Assembly (NCBI GenBank): GCA_033297075.1 | Contig: MU858066.1 | Location: forward strand, 287,821 to 351,820 | Source: Rhypophila decipiens | Taxonomy: Eukaryota > Ascomycota > Sordariomycetes > Sordariales > Naviculisporaceae | Length of the DNA stretch: 64,000 bases | Reading direction: 5' to 3' | Part shown: positions 9,676-19,933 of the stretch, in pieces | How the letters are laid out: each line of letters begins with the position of its first letter | Position numbering within the stretch: position 1 is the stretch's first letter | Translations under genes and position numbers: made by a program | Notes under the pieces: model-generated | Seen by the model: the letters and a program-made list of their open reading frames with translations, nothing else | What the model was told of the DNA's origin: nothing | Database searches by the model: none

Positions 9676-11715
9676 GGCTTCGGGGCAAGCAGCACCGTAC
9701 AGCACTGCTTGCAGCCAGTGATACTTGACAGTCGGTGGTGAGGGGGTTGAGTGGAACTTGGTTACGATTAACCTTTGACTGGACTGATCTGATCCGGGCC
9801 AGCAACTTGGAAGACTCTTGTACTGCACAGTACAGGAACAGGCGAACGTGTGCAGGTGGGTTCTCCTGAAAAGCCTCCGGATCACTCTTGAACCCACAGA
9901 CGGCTCTTTTGGCTGAAATAATGACCAGGCAAGGGTTTTGCACCCAGTCGGGGGCTGGCACTGTACAAAGTGCCGGTTCAGGACTGTGAAAAGTGGGCGC
10001 TGGGCGGTTGGGGTATTGTGGAACGGCCAGTGAGAGAGATACTGTGCTGGTGAAGCCAATAAACCCAATTGGGGTGGAAAAAGAACATACAAAGAAGAAA
10101 GTCGAAGAAAGATTGGACGAGAAGAACACACCAGAAGCAGATAGGCCAGACTGCGCACAGTTTTCCAGAAACCTGACGTGGAAATCTTGCTGCTCTGTTC
10201 CCTTTTGGTACCGATATGATGAACTTGTGGATTGGTGTCCGCTGGACCGTCGGTGGTGTCTGCCTGCCGGATGTGCGCTGTAGGGTGTAGTGTTGCGAAA
10301 CCAAGATCCGACTTCACAGCGCAGATGCAGCTCCCGGCAAGGTAACCGTGACCGGGCGCGACGTCTCGTACTGCGTGATTGGAACTGTATGTATGTGTAA
10401 GGTTCAGACAGAACACGAACTGCAAGCACGGTACCGTAGATCGGGTGCCCTTCCCAAGCTTCCAGGCTGGCTTCTTCCCGGTGTCAAGGGGAAAGGTAAA
10501 AAGTCCAAGCAGCCTAGAGTCCTGAGAGCCGAGTGAGGGATAGGAACATGAAGGTAAATACTTTTGAGTGGAGGTGGTGTCTCTGGCCCGTAATAGTTTT
10601 CTGAGGGGTTCTTTCAACCTCTTTCAGTCGCTGTTATTATACTTCAACCGTGCGCTGTTAACCAACTCCATGTACCAGCAAGGGCTCCAGTCCGGGTTCG
10701 AGACGATGATGTGCACCGAGGAAGCCGGCTCATGACATGTTGCCTGAAAAGAGGTGCATCGGTATTCTGTCGTCGAGGTATAAAGCCGGCAAGTTCATCA
10801 GTCGCATGTTTGCTCGAGCATTTGCTTCCTTCTCCCTGCTGCCCTTGCTCGGCTTTTTGCAGTTATTGAAAGAAAGCTTGGTCCAAGCTTCACAAATCTG
10901 CGAGTAACCCCCTAGCTTGCCGAGCTGTTATGCTTCTTGGGACGAAGAGCTTCCTGTGCCTATCCGTGTGCTGGAGACAGAACCTGGAAGCCACCTGTAA
11001 CCTAACAGCTCCTTCCCAACGGACTGGTTGAGGGGTGGCGTGTTATTATTACGACGGTGTTTGGGCGGGGGGCTGACGGGGGTCTTGGCATCCCAAACTT
11101 CAACGTCGACCCCCAGCCCCAGCCACAATTAGACAATTTCCCAGTGCAGCATTCCAGTTCGACATCCAGGAAACCAACCAACTTTTCACTCTCCAGTCCC
11201 GATTGGGTCGAGGTTCCATGATGATATCAAAGTGAGGCCCAACTGACCACAAGCGCATTACAATTGACGCAGTTGGTCGCGACCATCGAGACTTTGCATG
11301 GGTCCCGGAGTTCACTGCACCGCGAGACCCTGATACAGCAGCCACATCTTTCTTGCGTTGTTGACAGCTCAAGCTTCCAACGTGTTGTTTGTTCATCCCA
11401 CACGGATACCATCTCCCCGGTTGAAACCTCAGCTGTCGACAACCGAGCCAACAAGGACACCTCCATCCTTGATCCAATGCATGGATCCCTGCCAGCCCTG
11501 CAGTCCGCAACTCTCTGCTGCCGGTTCGAGTAGGTAGCAAGTTGTGAATCATTTTTTGGCCTCCCAAGGCAGGACAAAGCGGCCAGACGCTTGAACCTTG
11601 ACGGCCAACGGCGAGCTTCGAGATATTTGGGTCCCAATTTCTACTGCCATATATGCGCGGGGTGCCACTATCCCTGCATAGCTACGGCCCTGGATATTAA
11701 TCTTGTTTCTGAAAG
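9676..11715. other. 2.0-kb divergent promoter region with open leader frame
   Basis: This separates the FAR1-like gene (-) from the small coiled-coil gene (+). The 942 bases next to the FAR1-like start (9676-10617, minus strand) contain no in-frame stop. The remainder has CT-rich stretches and no recognisable gene. Confidence 0.5.
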
Positions 11716-12265
11716 ATGGCCAACAATCAGATGGCAGGAGCAGCCCCTGGCGCCGCCGCATCTGCTGCGGCAAACAAGGACATTATCGATAATGAAGAGC
11801 GTCTCGAGGATGCAATGGAGCATCTCAAAGAACTTCATCTCCAGGTATGTCGCACATTAGAGTTGCCCGGTAGAGATGGGACCGCCGAGATTCTTGTTAC
11901 TAACAGAGCTTCACTTAGCTTCGACAGCTTCGCTCGGCCATACCAAGAATGCTCAGTCCGTTGTACAGCAAACATGCTTCACGTAGGTGTCATGGAGCCG
12001 CCTGGCGTTGGTTGAATGTGTGCTAACATGCAAGCGACCAGCGGAGGCGTATTTCTCGGCCTTTAACCAGTCCGTAGCAGATACGCGCAAAGAGGTGCAA
12101 GACTTCAAGGAGGCGCTGACAGGTGAGGAGACCAACAAGATACTCAAGCACGTCGCAGCAAGCAGACGGGCCAAACCAGCCGGAATTAAGCCCTGGCGAT
12201 ACAGCGACGACCCCGAATGGACAACGGTGAAGCGGGTCAAGAGGGAGGAGTCGGCCCCTAACTAA
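11716..12265 (+). CDS. Small three-exon coiled-coil protein, possible Mediator-type subunit
   Basis: The exons are 11716-11844, 11919-11982 and 12042-12265, giving 138 residues. Intron 1 is GTATGT...TTAG. Intron 2 is GTAGGT, branch CTAAC, then CCAG, and the phases join cleanly. The N-terminus is Ala/Gly-rich. A helical stretch follows (NEERLEDAMEHLKELHLQLR, then IPRML). The middle is FNQSVADTRKEVQDFKEAL, and the tail ends with WRYSDDPEW and a basic KRVKREE. Small helical proteins with an LR..IPRML core remind me of a metazoan Med29-like Mediator family, but this is an impression rather than a motif match. The gene is followed 0.9 kb later by RPL34 on the same strand. Confidence 0.6.
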
Positions 12266-13138
12266 AACCCTATGCCGGACAGACTGGCATCCGAGTATTG
12301 GGTTGTGAAAGGGTGAGCAAACTGGAGATTATCACCGCTTCATCCAGAGCATCTTAATCCACCCTGGAGAACATGGAGAGCTGGGAAATACTTCCGCTGG
12401 CTTTAGCCTTTCAGTACTCCCACGAGTAGGATCTTGCTAAGAGCACGATTCTATTTTTTGCAAAAGGGGAGCAGTTAGGCCGACAAATGCGGCTTGAAAT
12501 AAATGACACAAATTTCCCGACAAACACCTGCCCGGCCTCCATTGGAACACTCATGTACAAAAATGGGGTGCGGATACCCCAGACTGACAGTATTAGTATG
12601 ACAGTATCGTGAGACTTGCCTAATAACCACTCAAAAATGCCTATCTTTCCACTCAAATGGGTGAATCGGGAGTTGAGGACTATTGTTTCCTGAGGGGGCT
12701 CCCTTTATGCTGATCAATCCAGGCATGGTAAGTCTATTGCAAAAGGTCAGTGAAATAATGAAGCTTGGAGTTCATCCCGTCACCCGCGAACTGCAGCATG
12801 GTTCGCTGCTTGCGATGACCTTGCTTCCAATAACAGACCAAAGGCCCCCTTTACCGGTACAGTTGGTACCATGCAGAACACTGTGCTTCACACGGTGAGA
12901 TGGTGGCCACGTGACTGCCGGGCCGACAAACTGTCAGATCCACCAGCCACAATGGATTGCATAAGCTCAGCCTCTAAATATCCGTTTTGCTGGTCAATGG
13001 TCGCTCACGGGGGTTGTAGTGGGGCTTGCGTTATGCCCACACAGAAATTTCCAAAACTCTCAAAATTCATCCACTTGTTCGGGCGCCCAGTGAGATTCGA
13101 CATCCTCATCACCGACGACACAGAAAACCACCGCAGCA
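12266..13138. other. Intergenic region upstream of RPL34
   Basis: This holds the 3' end of the preceding gene and the RPL34 promoter. The bases just before the RPL34 ATG are CA-rich. No gene or repeat is recognised. Confidence 0.5.
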
Positions 13139-14274
13139 ATGGCACGAGTCACCTACCGCCGCCGCAACGGGTGAGTTGCTTCTTCTCTGTTAATCTGCGA
13201 TTTTTGGACGCCCGTTATTCTTCAACGGATTTCGGGAGGGGAGTGGATAGAGGGGAGCGCGCTCTGAGGAATTGAGAACACCAACACCACCAAACGTTGG
13301 AGACCGAAATGCTGACATGTATCGCAACGAATTAGCTACAACACCACCTCCAACCGGACCCGGCTTATCAAGACCCCCGGTGGTGACCTCAGAGTTCTGC
13401 ACATCAAGAAGCGCGGAACTGCCCCCAAGTGCGGTGACTGCGGCATCAAGCTCCCCGGTGTAAGTAACATTTGTCTGCATTCATTGCTCGAGAGAAACCC
13501 ACACGAGGAGGACGAAACGACCGAAGAGGACCGAAAAATCGACAGAACGCAGGCGATTTCCCAGAAGCAAGTAATCACGGGTACGGAGGGCAATAACCAC
13601 TGCATCGCTGTTCTCTGACTGCGGGGTGGTGCTCCTCTGGGAGACACTCGGCTGGTCTGAGCTCGTGAAGGCTGACGTCGAAGAGGCAGATCTGTAGTGA
13701 TTTCGCATTGCGTCTTTGAAGCAATTCCACTCAATCTCTTTACATCAACGGCTTGAGAGACGGAGTTGAATGGCTTCAAAGAGGTAATACGAATTACTAC
13801 AGGTTTGATTCTTCCACGGCAGCCTTCACGAGCTCCGATCAGCTGGGTGTCTTCCAGAGGCCCACTAATGAGAGGTTGATGGGATGTGGAGGGAAGAATA
13901 TTCTGTGTTTCGGCTTTACGTTCTGGGCGTATTCTCCGTCGATGTTATTTACGGAACGAATCGCACGCCAACATCATTCACGCCGACGCCTACAAGATGA
14001 AAACGGGACTTTGGGAACTTCTTGGGTTATAACAAGCACATATTCGAGACGACCTGCTGACATGTCTATTCCGTTTTTATAGATCCCCGCTCTCCGCCCC
14101 CGCGAGTACTCCCAGATCTCCAAGCCCAAGAAGACCGTCCAGCGTGCGTACGGCGGCTCAAGATGCGGCAACTGCGTTCGTGACAGAATCGTCCGCGCTT
14201 TCCTTATCGAGGAGCAGAAGATCGTCAAGAAGGTGCTGAAGGAGCAGGCCCAGTCCGAGAAGGGCAAGAAATAA
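13139..14274 (+). CDS. RPL34: 60S ribosomal protein L34 (eL34)
   Basis: The exons are 13139-13170, 13336-13459 and 14083-14274, giving 115 residues. The protein starts [10 protein letters not shown] and contains the zinc-binding CGDC and RCGNC pairs and the family signature QRAYGGSRC, with the conserved end [12 protein letters not shown]. It is a structural protein of the large ribosomal subunit. Intron 1 is 165 nt (GTGAGT...TTAG). Intron 2 is unusually long for this window at 623 nt (GTAAGT...branch CTGAC...TATAG) and is mostly a long inverted repeat described separately. Intron positions early in ribosomal protein genes are common in fungi and may affect expression. Identification is secure from length, order of motifs and correct splice phases. 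Confidence 0.97.
13633..13859. repeat. Long imperfect inverted repeat in RPL34 intron 2
   Basis: The left arm is 13633-13738 and the right arm 13755-13859, with a 16-base loop. By hand alignment about 86 of 105 columns match (82%), including a 15-base identical core, CAGCCTTCACGAGCT. Most transition differences would leave G-U pairs in the RNA. Weaker similarity continues outward to about 13560 and 13950. It could be a hairpin-forming RNA, a relic MITE-like element, or a foldback duplication. Confidence 0.85.
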
Positions 14275-15057
14275 ATCAAACATGTTTTGATTTGGTTTGG
14301 TTTCGCTTTGCTGGTCACTGGTCTACGGGAGGGCGATAGTGTGAAGCGTGTCGCGGCGACATGGTGATGGACATGGGTGGTTATGGGTTTGAAGGTCTCC
14401 ATTGCATCGGTGTTCATCAAGGGTATAAAAGGCAAGCTTCACTACAAGAAGAAAGAAATGCCATGGGCCATCACGCACTCTTCACACGAACAAAATCTCT
14501 CAGCCGGCCATCGGTTTATATCTGGCTGTCTTCTCTGTTAACTAGGGCTGGTGTCTCCGGAATGAGGTTCTGCAATGAAAATGGACTTCAGGCCGTACTT
14601 TATGATTTTCTTTTTGACGGCGCCGGGTATATGCTGGGGAAACAATGACTCTTTGCCTCTTGCCAGAGCTGTCTCTTGTGTCCCGCTGTGATGGTCCGAA
14701 TGATGCGGGCCAAGTGAATGCGTAAATACTTGTCTACAATTTTGAAATTCCTTACAAAATAACTTGAAGAATTGCATCTTGAAATTTGTACAATCTTTGC
14801 TGTATTGCGCTGGCGGGAAGTGGTGATATTCTGGTTGTGCTGGCAAGACTGCTGACCCCTGAGATATCACAAGCTCGGCAATGACGTCGGAATATTTTTG
14901 CCCGTCGCCAAATCTCCTTCCCAACAATCCAAAGCTCCGAACCACTGATTGCGACCACAATTTCTCGCCAACCACCACGATCCCAACTCGTCGTACACCA
15001 TCAATTACACAAACGTATACAAGATAATTACAGTCAATCGAGCACAGGTGTGCGATC
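14275..15057. other. Intergenic region between RPL34 and NDUFAF3-like gene
   Basis: This contains the RPL34 3' end and the next promoter. A 219-codon frame on the minus strand (14538-15197) overlaps the next gene's start and has no family features. Nothing else is recognised. Confidence 0.5.
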
Positions 15058-15840
15058 ATGTGCCTTTCAACAAGAGCTGGCCGTGCCGTGGTTCGGCGCA
15101 TCGAGAGCGCAACCTCGAGACAACAGCAGCCGTACCAACCCCTCTCAAGCTTTAGCACATCTGCTCCTCGCCAATTACGAAGCAAGGCAACTCCCACTCA
15201 GCATAGCAATGTCCAACCTCTCTACACACTTGCTATCGGCAGCCGAACACCCAGTCGCAGCACCACGACGACGAGAATCCCCAGCGTCCAAGCAACCCGA
15301 AGCTTTCATAGCTCCCAACCATGCCATGAAAAACCCCCAAAACAAAAACTAGCACACAACAACGAGCCCATACCGACCGAAGCTCCCCGGACAGACTTTT
15401 CCCAAATGGACATGCTAGGCCAAACACCCGTCCCCTCCACATCAATAGACGTCTGTTCACACGACGGCTTCCAATTCAACTCGGGGGCAATCATTTCCAA
15501 CGGGGACGGGGCTCTCCTCGTAGGCGGGGAAGCCTTCGCCTGGAGACCCTGGACCACGACAAACAAACCGCTTGTCAATGCAAAAGGGCAGTTCGAGTTG
15601 ACGAGAGAAAGTCTCGGGATTTTGGAGGTCATTTGGCCTCGGCCGGATTTGCTTATTATTGGGATGGGCAAGGATATAAGGCCGTTGAGTCCGGAGACGA
15701 GAAAGATGATTGGGGAGTTGGGGATGAGGGTTGATGTGCTTGATACGCGGAATGCTGCTAGTTTGTTCAACTTGCTTGCTACGGAGAGGGGGGTGGATGA
15801 TGTTGCTGCGGTGTTGGTTCCGCTGGGTTGGAAGGCTTGA
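15058..15840 (+). CDS. Mitochondrial complex I assembly factor, NDUFAF3-like (DUF498/Mth938 fold)
   Basis: This is a single exon of 260 residues. The N-terminal ~95 residues are rich in Arg, Ser, Thr and Gln and poor in acidic residues, as expected for a mitochondrial targeting region. The C-terminal ~135 residues form an Mth938-like domain: FQFNSGAIISNGDGALLVG, then ILEVIWPRPDLLIIGMGKDIRPL, and MRVDVLDTRNAASLFNLLATE. These are hallmarks of NDUFAF3 and related proteins, which help assemble the membrane-proximal part of respiratory complex I. The fungal protein is longer than the human one because of its leader. The first ATG of the frame was used as the start. It converges with the C9-methyltransferase gene 1.3 kb downstream. 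Confidence 0.88.
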   Translation: MCLSTRAGRAVVRRIESATSRQQQPYQPLSSFSTSAPRQLRSKATPTQHSNVQPLYTLAIGSRTPSRSTTTTRIPSVQATRSFHSSQPCHEKPPKQKLAHNNEPIPTEAPRTDFSQMDMLGQTPVPSTSIDVCSHDGFQFNSGAIISNGDGALLVGGEAFAWRPWTTTNKPLVNAKGQFELTRESLGILEVIWPRPDLLIIGMGKDIRPLSPETRKMIGELGMRVDVLDTRNAASLFNLLATERGVDDVAAVLVPLGWKA

Positions 15841-17148
15841 GTAGGGGTACATCATTATCAAGAGAGCAAGGAGCTTGCTTGGTTGATAGAATATAGGGGA
15901 CCAAGGACTCATGGTATAACATGTATCGTACGGGGGGCGGGCATGGCTTAAGCTCGTATGAGAGCTGTGAGTCCGTTGCTGGTTTCAACAACAGGAACGT
16001 TGGCAATTCGTCTCTGGTAGGGGCCTGTAATGATGGAGATGGGAGAAGAAGCCGAGAAGAAACAGAAAGGGGCCGTAAATTTTTTGAAGGGGACAAAAAA
16101 CAAACAACGCTAGAATTAGACACCTGCTGGGAGAGATGTATTATATAAATACCTACAAACTCTGTGGATTATGGGTGGGCAGTCTTTAACTGTATCATAC
16201 TTACTACTGTCCATGTTGCCTGTCTGCCCAGAGACGTTCATGTTAGCCCGGAAGAGCAGAGAAGAGATGAGACAACAGGCATGTACAATAAATCATCCAT
16301 CCAAAAGGGCGCTTCCTCGAACATTATGATCTGTTTGGTGTTGCAAACCTATATCTTGGCCCAGCAAGAGAGGAGAAGAGACTGCCTGCTATTACCAAAG
16401 GTTGTTTCTTGAAGTCTTGGAGTAAAATACCCATCAACTTATAGCTGCTTATTGGAAGACTCCCATTCTTAGAGTAGTGTTAGGGAAGCAATCCTGAATC
16501 TCAACAAGGGCCTTTTAAACAACAGAACAACAGAACAACTTGTCAACTTATTCTGATCTGGAAGCAAGAGCAACCGGAGCAGATTCTTGCACACTCTACG
16601 GTCCTTCATCCACGGCTGGACCTGAACATTTCGAACGAGAAAACGTACTGACACAAGCAGCCATGGATCATCTCACAACATACAAGTCAGTCAAGACAAA
16701 GCGGAGCACACAAGCCATCAATCTCAGGCACTTAAAGAACTGAGGGGAATCAAAATAGATATTATAGTATATAGATGCCGTATATCAAGAATTGATCGCA
16801 CCCTCGCCCCTCCCATGTTCCCTTATCCGACACCTTGACTGAGCCCATGGCCTGTTCCGTATTTTGTCTATCAGCTAGGCTAAACCAATATCCCAAGCCG
16901 CCAACCAACCGAGATGAAACAGTGTCATGACGTCCACCATTAATGACCTGACCACTGGATACCATCAGTCTATCCTTCATCCCTTTATATATGATATCTC
17001 CTCCTCCTGGAGTGAGTTCAACGCCCAAGACAGTAGCGCCGTCCCAGTGTGTCGCTTGCTTATATAAAATTCCACAGTGATACTTTCATGGACCTCGCGA
17101 GGCCCCGAAAATCACACCTACCCCAAGACGACAAACCGCCCATGTTAT
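15841..17148. other. 1.3-kb convergent intergenic region
   Basis: These are the 3' flanks of the NDUFAF3-like gene and the C9-methyltransferase gene. The region is AT-richer than the genes and has no convincing frame, repeat or RNA gene. Confidence 0.5.
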
Positions 17149-18860
17149 TTACTGGACAGGGACCTTGGGGAACTCAATGTCGTTGTTCTTGGCCCACGTC
17201 TGCAGGTCAGCCTTGCTAGCAGCAAGCGCGCCACTGAGACCATGGGCAGTCTTGATGCCGTTGATGCGGTGGACCAAGTTGAGGTTCTTTTGGAGAACAA
17301 TCTGGTAGCAGGTGGCAGAGCCCTGGCGGGAGATGATGGTAGAGTAGGCAAGGAAGTACTCCCAGATCTGGAGGGACAAAGTGTTAGTAATGCGAACGAC
17401 TGCATCGAGATTCATGAACGGGAAGCCTACCTTGAACCACCGTTTTCCATACTTGGCCTCAACCTTGTCCTTGTTGGCCATCCAGTTGCGGTACCATCTC
17501 CAGAGGGTAGCAGAGTAGTGAACACCAATCGTGTCAATGCCCTTGATCTCGAAACCGGCGCCCTCGAGCTGGTCGACGAAGAATCCCAGAGGAGTCGACG
17601 CGTCAGCACCAGGGAAGACATACTTGTTCATGAAAAGGCCCCAAGTAAGATCCTCGTATTGCCAGCTCTTACGGAGACCAGCGATCTGGAGGAAGAAGAC
17701 ACCCTCGTCGTCCAACATGCCATTGACCTGCTTGAGGAAAGACTTGAAGTGACGAACGCCGACGTGCTCAGCCATCTCGAGGCAGGTGATCTTTTGGTAG
17801 CCGCCCTCGGGCACAGGGATATCGCGATAGTCCATGCACAGAATCTTGCTCTGCTCCTCGGGGACGCCAGCCTTGCGCATGGCACCATTGCCCCATGCCG
17901 TCTGGTTGCGGCCGAGAGTGATACCGGTGACCTTGGCGCCAAAGTTGACACTGGCAAAGCGAGCAAGAGTGCCCCAGCCGCAGCCAATATCGAGAAGAGA
18001 CTCGCCCTGCTGGAGATCAATCTTCTCGCAGACAATGGCAAGCTTGTTGTCCTGGAGCTCCTCGAGGGTCTCCTCCTTGGTGATGTCCGAGATGATGCCA
18101 GAGGTGTAGATCATGCGCGGGCCAAGGAACCAGCCGTAGAAGTCATCACCGCGGTCGTAGTGGTCACGGACCTGCTCCTCGTCCTGGGAACGAGTGTGCA
18201 TGATGACCTCGGGGATCATACCAGTCAGGAAGAACTTGATCAGGCCAAAGGTGAAGCGGAAGCTGGCCCAGTCGTGACGGTACTCGAGAACCTCGAGGCA
18301 GTCGCCATTGAACTCGACCTCGCCGTCAAAGTACATCTCGAAGAAGGTCCACATGGGGATCTTGTTCTTGCCAAAGTACTTGGCCTTGTCGGCAGGGTTC
18401 TTGAAGGTCAGGTAGTGCTCGACCGGGCGGCCGGGCAGTCTTGCCTTCTCATTCTTGCGCGGCGAGATGGTGGACGCGATGATCCAGAAGGCGGCGAGGA
18501 AGGGGAGTGTGGTGAAGAGCGCGAAGAAGATGGTCGTCTTCCAGCCACCACCAACCTTCCACGAGAGGTATAGGGGGACACCGCCTAGGATGGCGAAGAG
18601 GAGTTTGTTGGAGAAGGTCTCAGAGCCGGCGCCCTCAGCGGGTAACGGGGCATTTTTGATGGCCGGGGACTATGAGGCAAGAGGCGCACCGTTAGTGACA
18701 TGCGCTGACAGGTCAATTGGGTCGAGACGGTAGATGTTGAGCTCACCGAAGTAGTGGCAACTCCACACTCTTCAAACTTCTCAAAGGTCGGGGCCGGCGC
18801 TTTTGGAGTCTCGACGAACTCGAAAGCTGCCTCTTTGCCGTTGGCCTTGGACATGGTCAC
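17149..18860 (-). CDS. Sphingolipid C9-methyltransferase (cyclopropane-fatty-acid-synthase family)
   Basis: The exons are 18860-18747, 18669-17431 and 17367-17149, giving 523 residues. The first intron is 77 nt (GTGAGC...CATAG) and the second 63 nt (GTAGGC, CTAAC, CCAG). Two adjacent membrane segments lie near residues 60-110 (LLFAILGGVPLYLSW and TIFFALFTTLPFLAAFWII). The S-adenosylmethionine site is LLDIGCGWGTLARFA. Further family features are YTSGI, EMAEHVGV and the C-terminal IWEYFLAYSTIISRQGSATCYQI. The enzyme adds the C9 methyl group to the sphingoid base of fungal glucosylceramides in the ER, a fungus-specific step. The 63-nt intron is a multiple of three and has no stop codon, so its retention would insert 21 residues at RWFK|IWEY. 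The alternative start at the second Met (18854) differs by two residues. Confidence 0.93.
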
Positions 18861-19933
18861 GGGAGGGTTTGCTGCAGAATAGTTCTGCAGGCTTTGATTG
18901 TGGTGATCAATTGGTATTGTCAGAAGAGAAGAGGAGAGGGGGAACGGGTAGATATGGAAGAAGTTCCAGATCTGTCAAGTACGAGTTCTGGGATGGAGCT
19001 TTCGTCTGAATTTCCACCAGTTTTTTGTTAGCCTGGGCAGGCGACAACAGGGTCCCCACTAAAAAATAGGGATGGACTCGGTAGACGTGGGCGGTGAGAG
19101 CCGTAGGAGACAATTTCAGTGGCTGGGCCAGAGCTCAGTCGAGCTTGGCACGATATCCCCCACTTTATCAGGGCCTCAACCCCTGTCCATCCCCAGCCTA
19201 TCCCTGAACTGCAACCCCCTTTTTCAAGTGTGGGCATCGTCAACGTTGAAACTTGGGTCCCAGACGACATGATCTGTCAGAGTGCAGATACGCGTGTTCG
19301 CTAGGACTGCCCAATAATGAACCACTGCAACGGGAAATGTTGAGAATACGCATATCAAGATGAACGCATACGTATTACAGTTTAAGCCCTACCTCTATCA
19401 ACCTTTGCCTGTAGGTATCAGCATTACCATAACCTTGACGCAACGACATTGTGATTGCCGTGTCTTGGTATCGATACGTGGAACCCAAGGGTTCAACCAG
19501 ATGCTACTTCATCTCCTCCAGGATTCGCTTCCCGCGGGCGACCGATATCATGGTATGTCAAGCGACGTTGATATTGGATGTCCCCTTGCAGCTCAAGAGC
19601 ACATAAAACTGAGGCCCGACGGAACAGTAAATAATGTGTTCGTCCAAGATGTCCAAAACTCGTGTCGTGATCGATCCTCTTGGCAGCATGTGTCAGCACT
19701 CTAAATGACATTTACTTTAATGCTTAAAATATCATAAAGACGGGTAATGTAACCGGCAAGCTTATTATAAAATCAATAATGGCTGGATGACTGGATGACA
19801 TCGTACGGACGTGTGTCTGATATTAACAGTAAGTAGACACTAGCTAAAAGAAAAGCTCAAGTAAAAGGTATGAGAGTACCCAAAGTATATAACATCCAAG
19901 AAGAACAATAACAACAACAAATAAAAAGTACAT
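18861..19933. other. Intergenic region, nothing recognised
   Basis: This includes the promoter of the C9-methyltransferase and the 3' flank of the GH5 gene. No gene, RNA or repeat is seen. Confidence 0.5.

Noticed and set aside
9431..10429. 332-codon minus-strand frame beside the FAR1-like gene
   Set aside because: It is a shifted frame over the Q-rich gene and its leader, and has no homology signal.
13997..14060. C/D-box snoRNA in RPL34 intron 2 (ATGAAA ... CTGA)
   Set aside because: The CTGA is the branch-point sequence 26 bases before the acceptor, and there is no convincing box C or terminal stem.
14538..15197. 219-codon minus-strand frame
   Set aside because: It overlaps the start of the NDUFAF3-like gene in antisense and has no family features.
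17077..18573. 498-codon plus-strand frame
   Set aside because: It lies wholly antisense to the well-supported C9-methyltransferase. Its Leu/Val/Glu/Asp-rich composition is what codon bias on the other strand produces.
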